Below, in pieces: positions 13,281 through 19,802 of a stretch of DNA of 22,920 nt. The notes under the pieces are model-generated. The model ran no database searches, had not been told where the DNA came from, and saw only the letters and a list, made by a program, of their open reading frames with translations. The position numbers and the translations under genes were made by a program. Position 1 is the first letter of the stretch; each line of letters begins with the position of its first letter. The stretch is taken from the IMG/VR virus record IMGVR_UViG_3300025652_000585, positions 1 through 22,920 of that record; one strand, given 5' to 3'. Source of the stretch: a virus.

Positions 13281-13294
13281 CAACGTGTTACAAT
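13266..13294 (+). promoter_or_regulatory. Promoter for the recombination genes
   Basis: TTGAAA (13266-13271), a 17-bp spacer and TACAAT (13289-13294), each one base from consensus. It lies 22 bases before the start of the annealing-protein gene and overlaps the end of the preceding gene. Confidence 0.75.
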
Positions 13295-13316
13295 AAATTT
13301 TTTAAAGGAGATGTTT

Positions 13317-13832
13317 ATGAAACAACTAAAAACAGTAGACATAAAAGGTAAAGCTTATGTCATGGTCAACGAACGTATAGCTCACTTCCGTGAGTTATAC
13401 CCACAAGGAACAATCATTACTGAGTTGTTATCATCTGTTGATGGCACTCATACTTTTAAAGCTACAGCAATTAATGATGGTACGATTTTGTCTACAGGTC
13501 ATGCTTCTGAAAAAGATGGATCTACCTTTATCAATAAAACTTCAGCATTAGAAAATGCAGAGACCAGTAGTGTCGGAAGATGTTTAGGCATACTTGGAAT
13601 TGGCATTGATGCTTCTATAGCATCTGCTGAAGAAGTTGGTAACGCAGTAGCGCAACAAGAAGCTACCCCATCCAAAGAAAAAGTCTCAGACGAGCTTATC
13701 TCTAACGTAAAGAATAATATGGAAAGAGCTCATAAAGAAGGATCACTAAAAAAGTTCTTCTTTACTCTTAGCCCTGAGATTCAAGAAGTTGTTAGGGAGT
13801 ACGCTAATGAGCTCAAATCATCTAAAGGATAA
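13317..13832 (+). CDS. Single-strand annealing protein (Sak3/Rad52-like)
   Basis: A 171-residue recombinase-type annealing protein. The core pattern is KGKAYVMVNERIAHFRELYP, then an FKATAI strand, GTILSTGHASEKDGSTFINKTSALENAETSSVGRCLG, then LGIGIDASIASAEEV. This is the arrangement I know from phage Sak3/Rad52-superfamily proteins, which coat single-stranded DNA and anneal complementary strands. The helical C-terminal tail may bind the partner exonuclease or SSB. I start at ATG 13317 because AAAGGAG directly abuts the earlier ATG 13311. It is followed by an overlapping exonuclease gene and an SSB-like gene, a complete recombination module. Confidence 0.82.
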   Translation: MKQLKTVDIKGKAYVMVNERIAHFRELYPQGTIITELLSSVDGTHTFKATAINDGTILSTGHASEKDGSTFINKTSALENAETSSVGRCLGILGIGIDASIASAEEVGNAVAQQEATPSKEKVSDELISNVKNNMERAHKEGSLKKFFFTLSPEIQEVVREYANELKSSKG

Positions 13833-14385
13833 TCGCAGACATAATGTTGTAACTGCTAGTCAGGGTTATGACATTATTGACAAGCAAGTTCCTAAATTTG
13901 AAGAGTACACATTGTTAAAAGCTCCTTTCCAGGGCAATGAGATGACTGCTTATGGTAATCAATTTGAATCAACTGCATTGTCTGCAATGGAAGTTTATTT
14001 AGATGAGATCTGCAAAGAAGGTAACGAGTTTCATGTTCATCCATCAGAGCCTATAGGCGCATCAGTTGATGGTTGGATTTATGACCCAGAGATAGATATG
14101 GATATAGGGATTGAATTGAAATGTCCTTACACCCAAAAGATTTACCCAAAGATACCAGATAGATATTGGTATCAGGTACAACTACAATGCTTTACCCATG
14201 GAACGCCTTATGGTTGGTTTGGTGTTTGGACTCCTGAGGAATTTCATGCAGAAAAGATTGTGTACGACCAAGAGTTCATTGATTGGTATTTGCCTTATGC
14301 TCACCAGTTCTTAGAATATGTTGAGACTAATACAAAGCCAAGTAGATGGAAAAAGAAACCAGTTTATCAACCAAAGGAGAATTAG
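13807..14385 (+). CDS. YqaJ/lambda-exonuclease-family nuclease
   Basis: A 192-residue 5'-3' exonuclease of the YqaJ type. Motifs in order: GNQFESTAL (first acidic residue), GASVDGWIYD (metal-binding Asp), GIELKCP (E-x-K) and YWYQVQLQCF (Q motif). It resects double-stranded ends to give single strands for the annealing protein. I use ATG 13807, with AGGGAG seven bases upstream, which overlaps the preceding gene by 26 bases. Length is slightly shorter than lambda Exo (226), as is common in marine phages. Confidence 0.88.
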   Translation: MSSNHLKDNRRHNVVTASQGYDIIDKQVPKFEEYTLLKAPFQGNEMTAYGNQFESTALSAMEVYLDEICKEGNEFHVHPSEPIGASVDGWIYDPEIDMDIGIELKCPYTQKIYPKIPDRYWYQVQLQCFTHGTPYGWFGVWTPEEFHAEKIVYDQEFIDWYLPYAHQFLEYVETNTKPSRWKKKPVYQPKEN

Positions 14386-14386
14386 A

Positions 14387-14638
14387 ATGGCTGAGTACAA
14401 CAACAATAATCGTATGGCAATATTTGCGGTTAAAGAAAAGAAGAATGATAAGTCACCTGACTACACAGGAAGCGTTACTATCGCCAACATTGATTTTGAT
14501 GTTGCGCTATGGAAAACTGTTAGTAAAGGTGGTCTGACTTATTTAAGTGGTCAAGTGAATAAAAAGGAAGATCAACCAGTGGCATCTAGCGCACCAGTTG
14601 CAAATACTGTTGAGGATCTTGAAGACATCCCTTTCTAG
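14387..14638 (+). CDS. Small SSB-like protein with acidic tip
   Basis: An 83-residue protein. An Asn-rich start is followed by a short beta-type core (MAIFAVKEKKNDKSPDYTGSV, FDVALWKTV, GLTYLSGQV), resembling small phage OB-like/DUF736-type proteins. A linker then leads to the C-terminal EDLEDIPF. That ending closely matches the acidic tip of bacterial SSB (DDDIPF), which recruits repair partners. Given its place after the annealing protein and exonuclease, single-strand binding is likely. I use ATG 14387, with SD AAAGGAG; the earlier in-frame codons lie in another frame of the exonuclease gene. The core is shorter than classical SSB, so the fold needs testing. Confidence 0.65.
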   Translation: MAEYNNNNRMAIFAVKEKKNDKSPDYTGSVTIANIDFDVALWKTVSKGGLTYLSGQVNKKEDQPVASSAPVANTVEDLEDIPF

Positions 14639-14655
14639 GGATTATGGTTACACTT

Positions 14656-14728
14656 CCCTCAAGAGGCATATGCCTACCATTGTAGTTTGGAATTGGTTCA
14701 GACTATAATGACATTGAGAACTTGAGGG
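14656..14728 (+). other. Predicted three-way-junction element after the SSB-like gene
   Basis: An outer 8-bp stem (CCCTCAAG 14656-14663 with CTTGAGGG 14721-14728) encloses two hairpins. One is AGGC-ATAT-GCCT (14664-14675). The other is a 9-bp stem CATTGTAGT/ACTATAATG (14678-14686 with 14702-14710) that needs one G-U pair and so folds better as plus-strand RNA. No T-tract follows, so it is not an ordinary terminator. It could be an mRNA 3' structure or DNA feature; on the other strand it lies downstream of pqqA. Confidence 0.45.
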
Positions 14729-14737
14729 TTAGTGTAT

Positions 14738-14754
14738 TACTTGTATTACAAGTA
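14738..14754. repeat. 17-bp palindrome with flanking ATTACTTG repeats
   Basis: TACTTGTA-T-TACAAGTA is a perfect inverted repeat immediately downstream of the pqqA stop codon. TATTACTTG occurs at 14735 and again at 14753, and ATTAC recurs further on. This could be a protein-binding site or a weak hairpin protecting the pqqA transcript. Confidence 0.6.
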
Positions 14755-14826
14755 TTACTTGTTCATTACATACATTGTTACTTCAAAGCCAAATCTCATT
14801 TCTGTAGCTGATGGTTTTGTCCACAT
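14755..14826 (-). CDS. pqqA: PqqA: pyrroloquinoline quinone precursor peptide
   Basis: A 23-codon gene whose product begins MWTKPSATEMRFG and ends FEVTMYVMNK. It matches PqqA along its whole length: Trp-x-Lys-Pro near the start, R-G-EVT-Y in the second half, and Glu15 and Tyr19 at the spacing (E-x3-Y) of the two residues that PqqE/PqqD crosslink to build PQQ. The length equals classical 23-residue PqqA. It has its own extended -10 promoter and an AAGGA SD eight bases upstream, and is transcribed against the surrounding rightward genes. No pqqB-F genes are in the window, so host enzymes would process it. Probable role: raising the supply of PQQ for host quinoprotein dehydrogenases during infection. 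Confidence 0.88.
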   Translation of the reverse strand: MWTKPSATEMRFGFEVTMYVMNK

Positions 14827-14837
14827 AGTAGTAGTCC

Positions 14838-14866
14838 TTGTTAGTTAATCAAGACTCTATTATAGC
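14838..14866 (+). promoter_or_regulatory. Possible weak promoter for the membrane-protein/DUF3310 genes
   Basis: TTGTTA (14838-14843), a 17-bp spacer and TATAGC (14861-14866), each four of six consensus. It overlaps the pqqA promoter on the other strand, so the two could interfere with each other. Confidence 0.35.
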
Positions 14867-14867
14867 A
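14859..14867 (-). promoter_or_regulatory. pqqA promoter (extended -10)
   Basis: TGC-TATAAT on the minus strand, a perfect -10 with the TGn extension; the -35 position is poor (TCAGAA). The predicted start lies about 26 bases before the pqqA ATG. The sequence TATAATAGAG is shared with the late promoter at 6023-6032. Confidence 0.7.
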
Positions 14868-14917
14868 AGTATGTTAATTAGTTCTGACGATCAAACCATT
14901 ACAAGGAGGTAATGAAA

Positions 14918-15148
14918 ATGATGAGATATAAATTGCACGAAGAAAAGAAAAAGAAAGGTTGGTTAGTAGTTGGAGTGTTAGTTTTTGTAGGAGGTTTAAT
15001 TTGGCTTGGTGTTAATTCTGTTCCAGACAAAGCTTATCATTGCCATAAGAATGGTTACTTGTTTGAGTCTATGAATGAGGCAAAAAACATTTTTACTAAA
15101 ACTAAAATTAAATGTATTAATATTGAAAATATTACGGAGAAAAAATAA
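14918..15148 (+). CDS. Small single-pass membrane protein
   Basis: A 76-residue protein: a basic N-terminus (RYKLHEEKKKKG), one transmembrane helix (WLVVGVLVFVGGLIWLGV, about residues 17-34), then a polar domain of about 40 residues with two Cys. The positive N-terminus suggests N-in orientation with the C-terminal part in the periplasm. I prefer ATG 14918, spaced seven bases from AAGGAGGT, over ATG 14912. Its TAA overlaps the next ATG as TAATG. Function unknown. Confidence 0.65.
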   Translation: MMRYKLHEEKKKKGWLVVGVLVFVGGLIWLGVNSVPDKAYHCHKNGYLFESMNEAKNIFTKTKIKCINIENITEKK

Positions 15149-15429
15149 TGGCAGATAACATAAACCCAGATCATTATAGAGGTCGTATAGAGTGCATTGA
15201 AGCTATTGAACAAGTGACTAAGGACCTTGTTGGAATTGAAGCAACTGATACAGCCAATGTAATAAAGTATATGTGGCGTTGGAAAAAGAAGAATGGCGTT
15301 GAAGATTTATTAAAAGCGCACTGGTATCTTCAGCATTTAATTCAGCACATATCAGAAGACGAAGAATTGAAAATAAGCATGGAAGAGTTTATGGCAGAAA
15401 AGATCCTGTCGGAAGATGATGATGCTTAA
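15148..15429 (+). CDS. DUF3310 protein
   Basis: A 93-residue protein with the DUF3310 pattern: INPDHYRGRIECIEAIEQ, then NVIKYMWRWKKKNGVEDLLKAHWYLQHLI. This family is frequent in phages and sometimes labelled nucleotide kinase, without firm proof. The acidic C-terminus (EDDDA) is an extension beyond the core. It is translationally coupled to both neighbours through TAATG junctions. A role in nucleotide metabolism or replication is possible. Confidence 0.87.
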   Translation: MADNINPDHYRGRIECIEAIEQVTKDLVGIEATDTANVIKYMWRWKKKNGVEDLLKAHWYLQHLIQHISEDEELKISMEEFMAEKILSEDDDA

Positions 15430-15593
15430 TGGATGATTTTTTCTTTGAAGGGTATAGACATACTATAGAGTTTTGGAATAATGGTACAAAAGATATGTAT
15501 CGTATTACAGATTGTGTGTCTGGAAAGGTAATTAAGGTTGGAGATGTGGTTATATATAATGAAACCCGTCTGAAGCCGTCACAGAGCTCGTAG
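15429..15593 (+). CDS. Unknown 54-aa protein, last rightward gene
   Basis: A small protein beginning MDDFFFEGYRHTIEFW, with beta-type segments (DMYRITDCVSGKVIKVGDVVIY) and no recognised family. The ATG overlaps the DUF3310 stop (TAATG). Its stop codon lies within the outer stem of the structured element that follows. Confidence 0.55.
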   Translation: MDDFFFEGYRHTIEFWNNGTKDMYRITDCVSGKVIKVGDVVIYNETRLKPSQSS

Positions 15594-15677
15594 TGAGGTT
15601 TTTAATATGTTTTGATGTAAGTGTATCAACTCAACATTAAACTCCTCACAGAGAGCCTTACGAAAAGCCGTTTTTTT
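15588..15677 (+). other. Structured convergent intergenic region, possible terminator
   Basis: Between convergent genes. TCGTA-GTGAGG (15588-15598) can pair with CCTCAC (15644-15649) and TACGA (15659-15663), and inner segments TTTAAT/ATTAAA and TTGAT/ATCAA extend the hairpin. Seven T residues follow at 15671-15677 after a short spacer. CACAGAG and AAGCCGT each occur twice. It could terminate rightward transcription, though the T-tract is not directly against a strong stem. Confidence 0.35.
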
Positions 15678-15678
15678 G

Positions 15679-15840
15679 CTAATCGTCTAATTCTGGGATA
15701 TCAGCATGAATTGTGTCAACAACTATGTCAATAACTGTCCCATCATCTAAAAATAAAGTTAACTCAGAATCCTGATAACCTATTTGTGCTTCTTCAATGG
15801 TTTTTCCTACCATCGCAGAAACCACTTTTTCTATATCCAT
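15679..15840 (-). CDS. Unknown acidic 53-aa protein
   Basis: A small acidic protein (MDIEKVVSAMVGKTIEEAQI...) with a repeated strand/turn look (DSELTLFLDDGTVIDIVVDTI), ending IPELDD. The SD AAGGG overlaps the stop of the preceding exonuclease gene. It is the last leftward gene before the convergent region. No family is recognised. Confidence 0.6.
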   Translation of the reverse strand: MDIEKVVSAMVGKTIEEAQIGYQDSELTLFLDDGTVIDIVVDTIHADIPELDD

Positions 15841-15848
15841 GATAACCC

Positions 15849-16595
15849 TTATATGTTGATAGCTGACTCTGACTTTGTTAGCTCTTTAATTGATTTGTTA
15901 GATTTAAACCATGTAGCGCATTCCTGACATTGATAACGCTGATAGGTGTAACTGTGATTCTTTTGATACCCACGTTTCTGTAACTTAATAGATCCGCAAG
16001 TTGGGCATACCATTTTGTCGGTAAACATATTGTGATTAAGACCATGATTTTTAAGCCAAGGTTTTAACTTCTCAAACAAGTCTATTAACAAAACTGTATC
16101 TTGTCGGTTGTACTCTTCCATCATTCTTCTAGCTTCTGGATCTTTCTTCTCTACATCATTCCATAAATGCATTCCGGAATGCTTAACCTTTTCTCCAATA
16201 CCTAATTCAATTGATATGTTTTCTAATTTGTTAGATATAAATCTAAAGTTTTGTCTTACCACTCTATATAGATCTATATTTTTGTATGGACTTGGAGGAG
16301 GAAGTTTTAAAAGTAAAAAGGCACGATTCAATTCTTTCATATCAAATGACGTACCGTTATAGTGGCATACAGCATCAGCCTCATTAAGAAGATCATGCAT
16401 ATGTTTTATCATTTTCTTGTAACTGCTAGTCCATTCTGAATCAAAGATAACGTCTTCTGATCCGTACCACTGCGCTGCCCAACACATGATTGAGCCTCTT
16501 CTTATTATCTGATTAACTGCAACATTTACATCTCTGGTTTGCCATGCTGAAACTACAGCAGGCTTCGTTTCTATATCTAAAAAAAGTATTTTCAT
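15849..16595 (-). CDS. DnaQ-like 3'-5' exonuclease with C-terminal zinc ribbon
   Basis: A 248-residue protein. The first 180 residues form an RNase H-fold DEDD exonuclease: FLDIET (exo I) at residue 5, HYNGTSFDMKELN (exo II) at about 98, and YNRQDTVLLIDL (exo III) at about 165. Residues about 195-232 form a zinc ribbon, CPTCGS...YQCQECATWFK. Such proteins degrade or proofread DNA or process RNA; the zinc ribbon probably binds nucleic acid. It is unusual to find it directly after a lysozyme gene, with an ATGA overlap, which implies late expression. No polymerase domain is fused. Confidence 0.8.
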   Translation of the reverse strand: MKILFLDIETKPAVVSAWQTRDVNVAVNQIIRRGSIMCWAAQWYGSEDVIFDSEWTSSYKKMIKHMHDLLNEADAVCHYNGTSFDMKELNRAFLLLKLPPPSPYKNIDLYRVVRQNFRFISNKLENISIELGIGEKVKHSGMHLWNDVEKKDPEARRMMEEYNRQDTVLLIDLFEKLKPWLKNHGLNHNMFTDKMVCPTCGSIKLQKRGYQKNHSYTYQRYQCQECATWFKSNKSIKELTKSESAINI

Positions 16596-17047
16596 TTTAT
16601 GTGGCTAAAGAATAAATTAGCTTCAGCAGCTCTCCTTCTTTGTAAACCTTTCAATACTCTACCCCCAGAACGACAATAAGCCAACAACACATCTATTGCT
16701 CTTTTTTCATCACCTCTTTGCAACGCTGATCTAACTGTTGATCTTTGAAAGCAACCAAGACCAAGATTAAAACAAAAGCTGACCAAAGCATCAAATTGAT
16801 TTTGTCTAAGTTGCACAGAAGGTAACAAACGGCGTAGTCCATTTTCAAACCGTAGTAAATCTGATCTAAGTAATTCATCTATTTCCCCATGTGATAGCTT
16901 CCTATCGTAATTACTATCGAGCACAGGATTGCGACTGATAAGATGACCAACGCCAATAGTCCAATAACCTGAAGGACACTTATAAGCAGTTTCATGTATA
17001 CCCTCAAAATGTTTAATTAATTTAATGCCAACGTCTGATGTTTTCAT
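16592..17047 (-). CDS. Endolysin, GH24 lysozyme
   Basis: A 151-residue muramidase that cuts peptidoglycan at lysis. The catalytic triad pattern E-8-C-5-T is present: Glu15 in HFEG, Cys24 in YKCPSG, Thr30 in WTIGVGH. The D-to-C change at the middle position occurs naturally in part of this family. QNQFDALVSFCFNLG and GLQRRRAAEANLF are also typical. I use ATG 17047, which overlaps the holin stop as ATGA, rather than the upstream TTG. There is no signal or SAR segment, so release depends on the adjacent holin. Confidence 0.93.
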   Translation of the reverse strand: MKTSDVGIKLIKHFEGIHETAYKCPSGYWTIGVGHLISRNPVLDSNYDRKLSHGEIDELLRSDLLRFENGLRRLLPSVQLRQNQFDALVSFCFNLGLGCFQRSTVRSALQRGDEKRAIDVLLAYCRSGGRVLKGLQRRRAAEANLFFSHIK

Positions 17048-17505
17048 TTTTGCCAATGACGACTACCAAACCAAAACCCTATAATGCTTCCTATAATGCC
17101 TTCTTCTACTGGACTAAACACTGTACTTAGCGCTGTGCCAAATTCTACTCCAGTATGTATTGCCCAAATTAAACCTGCGATGTCAACGAATAGCAAAAGA
17201 GAAACAAAAGCATAGGTGACAATGGGACGAACACTAGCACGGAGATTATTAACCCAAGGACTCGTTTTTGTTTGGAGCTTGTTGTCATGGTTGTATAAAG
17301 AAACTCTTTCAGTAGCGTAAGTTTCCATTTCAGATATACGCTCTTCAGAAGCAAATCCTTTTTCAGCCATTGCCAATGCTCTTTCCATTTCAAGTTTAGC
17401 CATTTCCAACTCATGCTTCTGGTCACCTTTTTGTTCAAAAAATTTAAGTAAATTAGGTAAGCCTGATGTAGCAAACCCTAAAATAGAAGATAATACTGTT
17501 AACAT
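17044..17505 (-). CDS. 3-TM holin (PF11351-like)
   Basis: A 153-residue protein. It has a weakly hydrophobic N-terminus, then a charged coiled-coil middle rich in E, K, A and M (about 25-80), a TSPWVNNLRASVRPIVTYAF segment, and two strong membrane helices (SLLLFVDIAGLIWAI; IGSIIGFWFG). This is the layout of the 3-TM holin family, also found in gene-transfer agents. The SPW-N-RA-VRP motif before the first strong helix is characteristic. It lies between a small membrane protein and lysozyme, coupled to both. Confidence 0.85.
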   Translation of the reverse strand: MLTVLSSILGFATSGLPNLLKFFEQKGDQKHELEMAKLEMERALAMAEKGFASEERISEMETYATERVSLYNHDNKLQTKTSPWVNNLRASVRPIVTYAFVSLLLFVDIAGLIWAIHTGVEFGTALSTVFSPVEEGIIGSIIGFWFGSRHWQK

Positions 17506-17687
17506 TATAGCCCACCTAAGCTAATCAATACTTTAATTAATAAAAATACGATGCCTGCAAATACTGCCATAATAATCTTTTCCATCCTAGCAAGCCTTGC
17601 ATTAATGCCATCATAACGAATGGCACAAACTTCTTCATGCGTATGTAAGTCTGCTTTTACTTCTTGTACTTGGTTAGTTGATGCCAT
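17505..17687 (-). CDS. Small coiled-coil/membrane protein (XhlA-like)
   Basis: A 60-residue protein: a soluble helical N-terminus (VKADLHTHEEVCAIRYDGINARLARMEK) and a C-terminal transmembrane helix (IIMAVFAGIVFLLIKVLISLGGL). XhlA-type lysis accessory proteins have this layout. It is followed by holin and lysozyme with a TAATG junction, so a lysis role (holin partner or antiholin) is likely. Confidence 0.7.
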   Translation of the reverse strand: MASTNQVQEVKADLHTHEEVCAIRYDGINARLARMEKIIMAVFAGIVFLLIKVLISLGGL

Positions 17688-17746
17688 TAGTTTCCCTTCG
17701 GTGCGTTATATAAATTGATTGGTGGTAGTGTAAGTTCTTGCCACAT
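17687..17746 (-). CDS. 19-residue peptide ahead of the lysis genes
   Basis: Encodes MWQELTLPPINLYNAPKGN. An SD AGGAG lies in the end of the preceding gene, and its TAA overlaps the next ATG as TAATG. The LPPINLYNAP core resembles tiny peptides I recall from other phage lysis or tail regions, so it is probably a real conserved micro-gene. Function unknown. Confidence 0.6.
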   Translation of the reverse strand: MWQELTLPPINLYNAPKGN

Positions 17747-17747
17747 A

Positions 17748-19793
17748 TTAATCTCCTAACAAACTTGATATATATGGAGCTAAAGTTCTTTTAGCTTCTA
17801 TTTGTTGTGTTGGAGTAGACAGTATGCCAGGAACATTTTGTGCTGTTCTAGCCTGTGATGACTGAACAATATTTCTGGCTGGACTTCCTAACACGGCTTG
17901 ACCAAGAGGAATTTTATTTAAAAGAGCTGAAGAGCCAATTCCTTCTAACATTCCAAATAATGCACTTGCTGTATTAGATGTATTTACAGCAGCCCCTAAT
18001 GGTATGTGTTGCTCAAAACTAGCTACATTAGAAATGGCTTTTAATTTAGCCAACTCTTCTTTATTAAAAATAAGCTTTAACTTTTCAGTTCCAATTCCAC
18101 CCTTACCAAACAAAACTTTTCTTAGGGCAGATCCACTTATTTTTGCAATTTCATCAGGGTTTCCATTAGTAGCTTTCATTTTAATATGACCAAGAATGTT
18201 ATCTTTAATCATTTGCCTAGTAGGTTCATCAGCAAAATTTAAAGTATTTCTAAGTTGCTTAGTATCAGCTCCTAAAACATATTTATCAAAAAACTTATCT
18301 GGACTAACTCTTTTATCGTATATAGCTTTTAATGCCGGTATTCTTTCTTGAAGTTGTTTGTATTGATAAGTAAATTTTCTAGCTGCCTTTTCTGCATCTA
18401 AAGCATCTTTGCCTAAAGACCTAGGATCTTTTAACTTAACATTTTCTAAGTTATTTCTAACAACCATTAAAGCTTGTTTTACGTTTCCATCTAAACTTGG
18501 TGATCTTAAAGACCTTGAAACTATACTTTTTAACTGAGAAGCAGTCGCTACGTTTAAATCAAATGTTCCTTTTTCTATAGCAGTAAGATATTGTTTTATT
18601 TCTGATGGAAGAAATTGATCTGTTAAATCTGATTTAAGATTAGCTCTAGTTTTCATTACAAATGTTTTTCCATCTAATGGAGCAAACTTACCATCAGAAG
18701 TTCTAACTCTTGAATATAGATCATCTATTTGATCATCGTATAACTTTGTAATTTTACCAAACTGTTCAAACATTTTCCCACCAACAGAGTTAACGTCTAA
18801 AGCTTTATTAGCTCCCAACTCATTAATGTTGTTTAAAAGTATTTTATTGTTTTCAAACTCAATGTTAGCTAATTTTTGAACTTGAGGATCTTGACTATTT
18901 ACACCCATTTTAGCTAGATTTTTTTCTCTAGTAATTAAGTTAGGATCTAAGGTTAATGTTCCTTGCTTGGGAATTGCTCCTACTATCCTATAATCAACCA
19001 ATCTTTTTAACGCTGACTCAGACATATTTGGGTTTACTTTTACAGCCTCAGCAATATCCTTTTTAAGCAAAGAAACAACATTACTGTCAAGATCGTCAAA
19101 TTTAATATTATTATTTTTTAACGTATTTTGTAATACATTAGTAACAGTATCGTCTACTTTGTTTGGAAGAGCGTTTGTAATTTTTCTTGCTATATTGCTT
19201 ATTGGTTTTTCAAGATATTTTTTACTTGCACCAGGAGATAATATTGCAGTTGTAAGACCTACAAGAGTTGAAGCTCCATCACCTAATCCTGCAGCAGAAG
19301 CTGTTTCTTGCCCAGCACCTGCCCCTGCGCCTGCAATTCCTTGCACTTTCATGTCTTGTGTAAGAAGGTTTTTAATAGCTTGACCTGTCTGGGTTAATGG
19401 TTTTGATACATTAGCTATTCCAGCCCCAGTACCAGTGCTTACTAAAGTTTTTGATGCTCCACCAACTATCTTCTCAAGTGTTGTTTCTGGCTTAGGAACA
19501 TTTAAAGCTTCTAATGTAGGTTGAACTACAGCTTCCGTAATTGGTTTTATTTGCATACTTTCAGGTAATGCTAAATTTAAAGCACCCCTTACTGGAGAAG
19601 CAATTAAGTCACCAGTTTCAGAAACTCCTTCAGATATGTATCTTCCTGTTAATCCAAGTTGTCTTCCTAACTCTTCTAACATAGACCGTTTTTCTTCTTT
19701 TACTTTATACCCTGTTTCCCAAGGAGATCCTCCAGAAGATTCTACTTCCTTTACTTTATACCCTGTTTCCCAAGGATTTTGTTTTTCTGCCAT
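17748..19793 (-). CDS. Large putative internal virion/ejection protein
   Basis: A 681-residue protein. The N-terminus holds a duplicated PWETGYKVKE segment with a 17-residue period. Residues about 110-190 are rich in Gly/Ala (IAGAGAGAGQETASAAGLG, TLVGLTTAILSPG) and could insert into membranes. The rest is Lys/Leu/Asn-rich and helical. Large helical proteins with Gly/Ala hydrophobic patches at this place (after tail genes, before lysis) are usually podovirus core proteins ejected with the DNA. No enzymatic motif was found. It could also be a tail component. Confidence 0.6.
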   Translation of the reverse strand: MAEKQNPWETGYKVKEVESSGGSPWETGYKVKEEKRSMLEELGRQLGLTGRYISEGVSETGDLIASPVRGALNLALPESMQIKPITEAVVQPTLEALNVPKPETTLEKIVGGASKTLVSTGTGAGIANVSKPLTQTGQAIKNLLTQDMKVQGIAGAGAGAGQETASAAGLGDGASTLVGLTTAILSPGASKKYLEKPISNIARKITNALPNKVDDTVTNVLQNTLKNNNIKFDDLDSNVVSLLKKDIAEAVKVNPNMSESALKRLVDYRIVGAIPKQGTLTLDPNLITREKNLAKMGVNSQDPQVQKLANIEFENNKILLNNINELGANKALDVNSVGGKMFEQFGKITKLYDDQIDDLYSRVRTSDGKFAPLDGKTFVMKTRANLKSDLTDQFLPSEIKQYLTAIEKGTFDLNVATASQLKSIVSRSLRSPSLDGNVKQALMVVRNNLENVKLKDPRSLGKDALDAEKAARKFTYQYKQLQERIPALKAIYDKRVSPDKFFDKYVLGADTKQLRNTLNFADEPTRQMIKDNILGHIKMKATNGNPDEIAKISGSALRKVLFGKGGIGTEKLKLIFNKEELAKLKAISNVASFEQHIPLGAAVNTSNTASALFGMLEGIGSSALLNKIPLGQAVLGSPARNIVQSSQARTAQNVPGILSTPTQQIEAKRTLAPYISSLLGD
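19699..19776 (-). repeat. 27-bp direct repeat, two copies 51 bp apart
   Basis: Identical 27-bp copies at 19699-19725 and 19750-19776 encode the duplicated PWETGYKVK peptide in the 681-aa virion protein. Perfect DNA identity suggests a recent in-frame tandem duplication. Confidence 0.9.
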
Positions 19794-19802
19794 TAGATTT
19801 CC

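Noticed and set aside
14656-14728. Possible tRNA (73 nt, paired ends, GGTTCA segment)
   Set aside because: The internal arms do not match tRNA spacing: there is no anticodon arm at the expected place and the GGTTCA segment lies too far from the 3' stem.
15706-15720. TGTCAACAACT, identical to part of the operator
   Set aside because: It lies inside the coding sequence of the 53-aa gene, lacks the second half-site, and has no promoter beside it.
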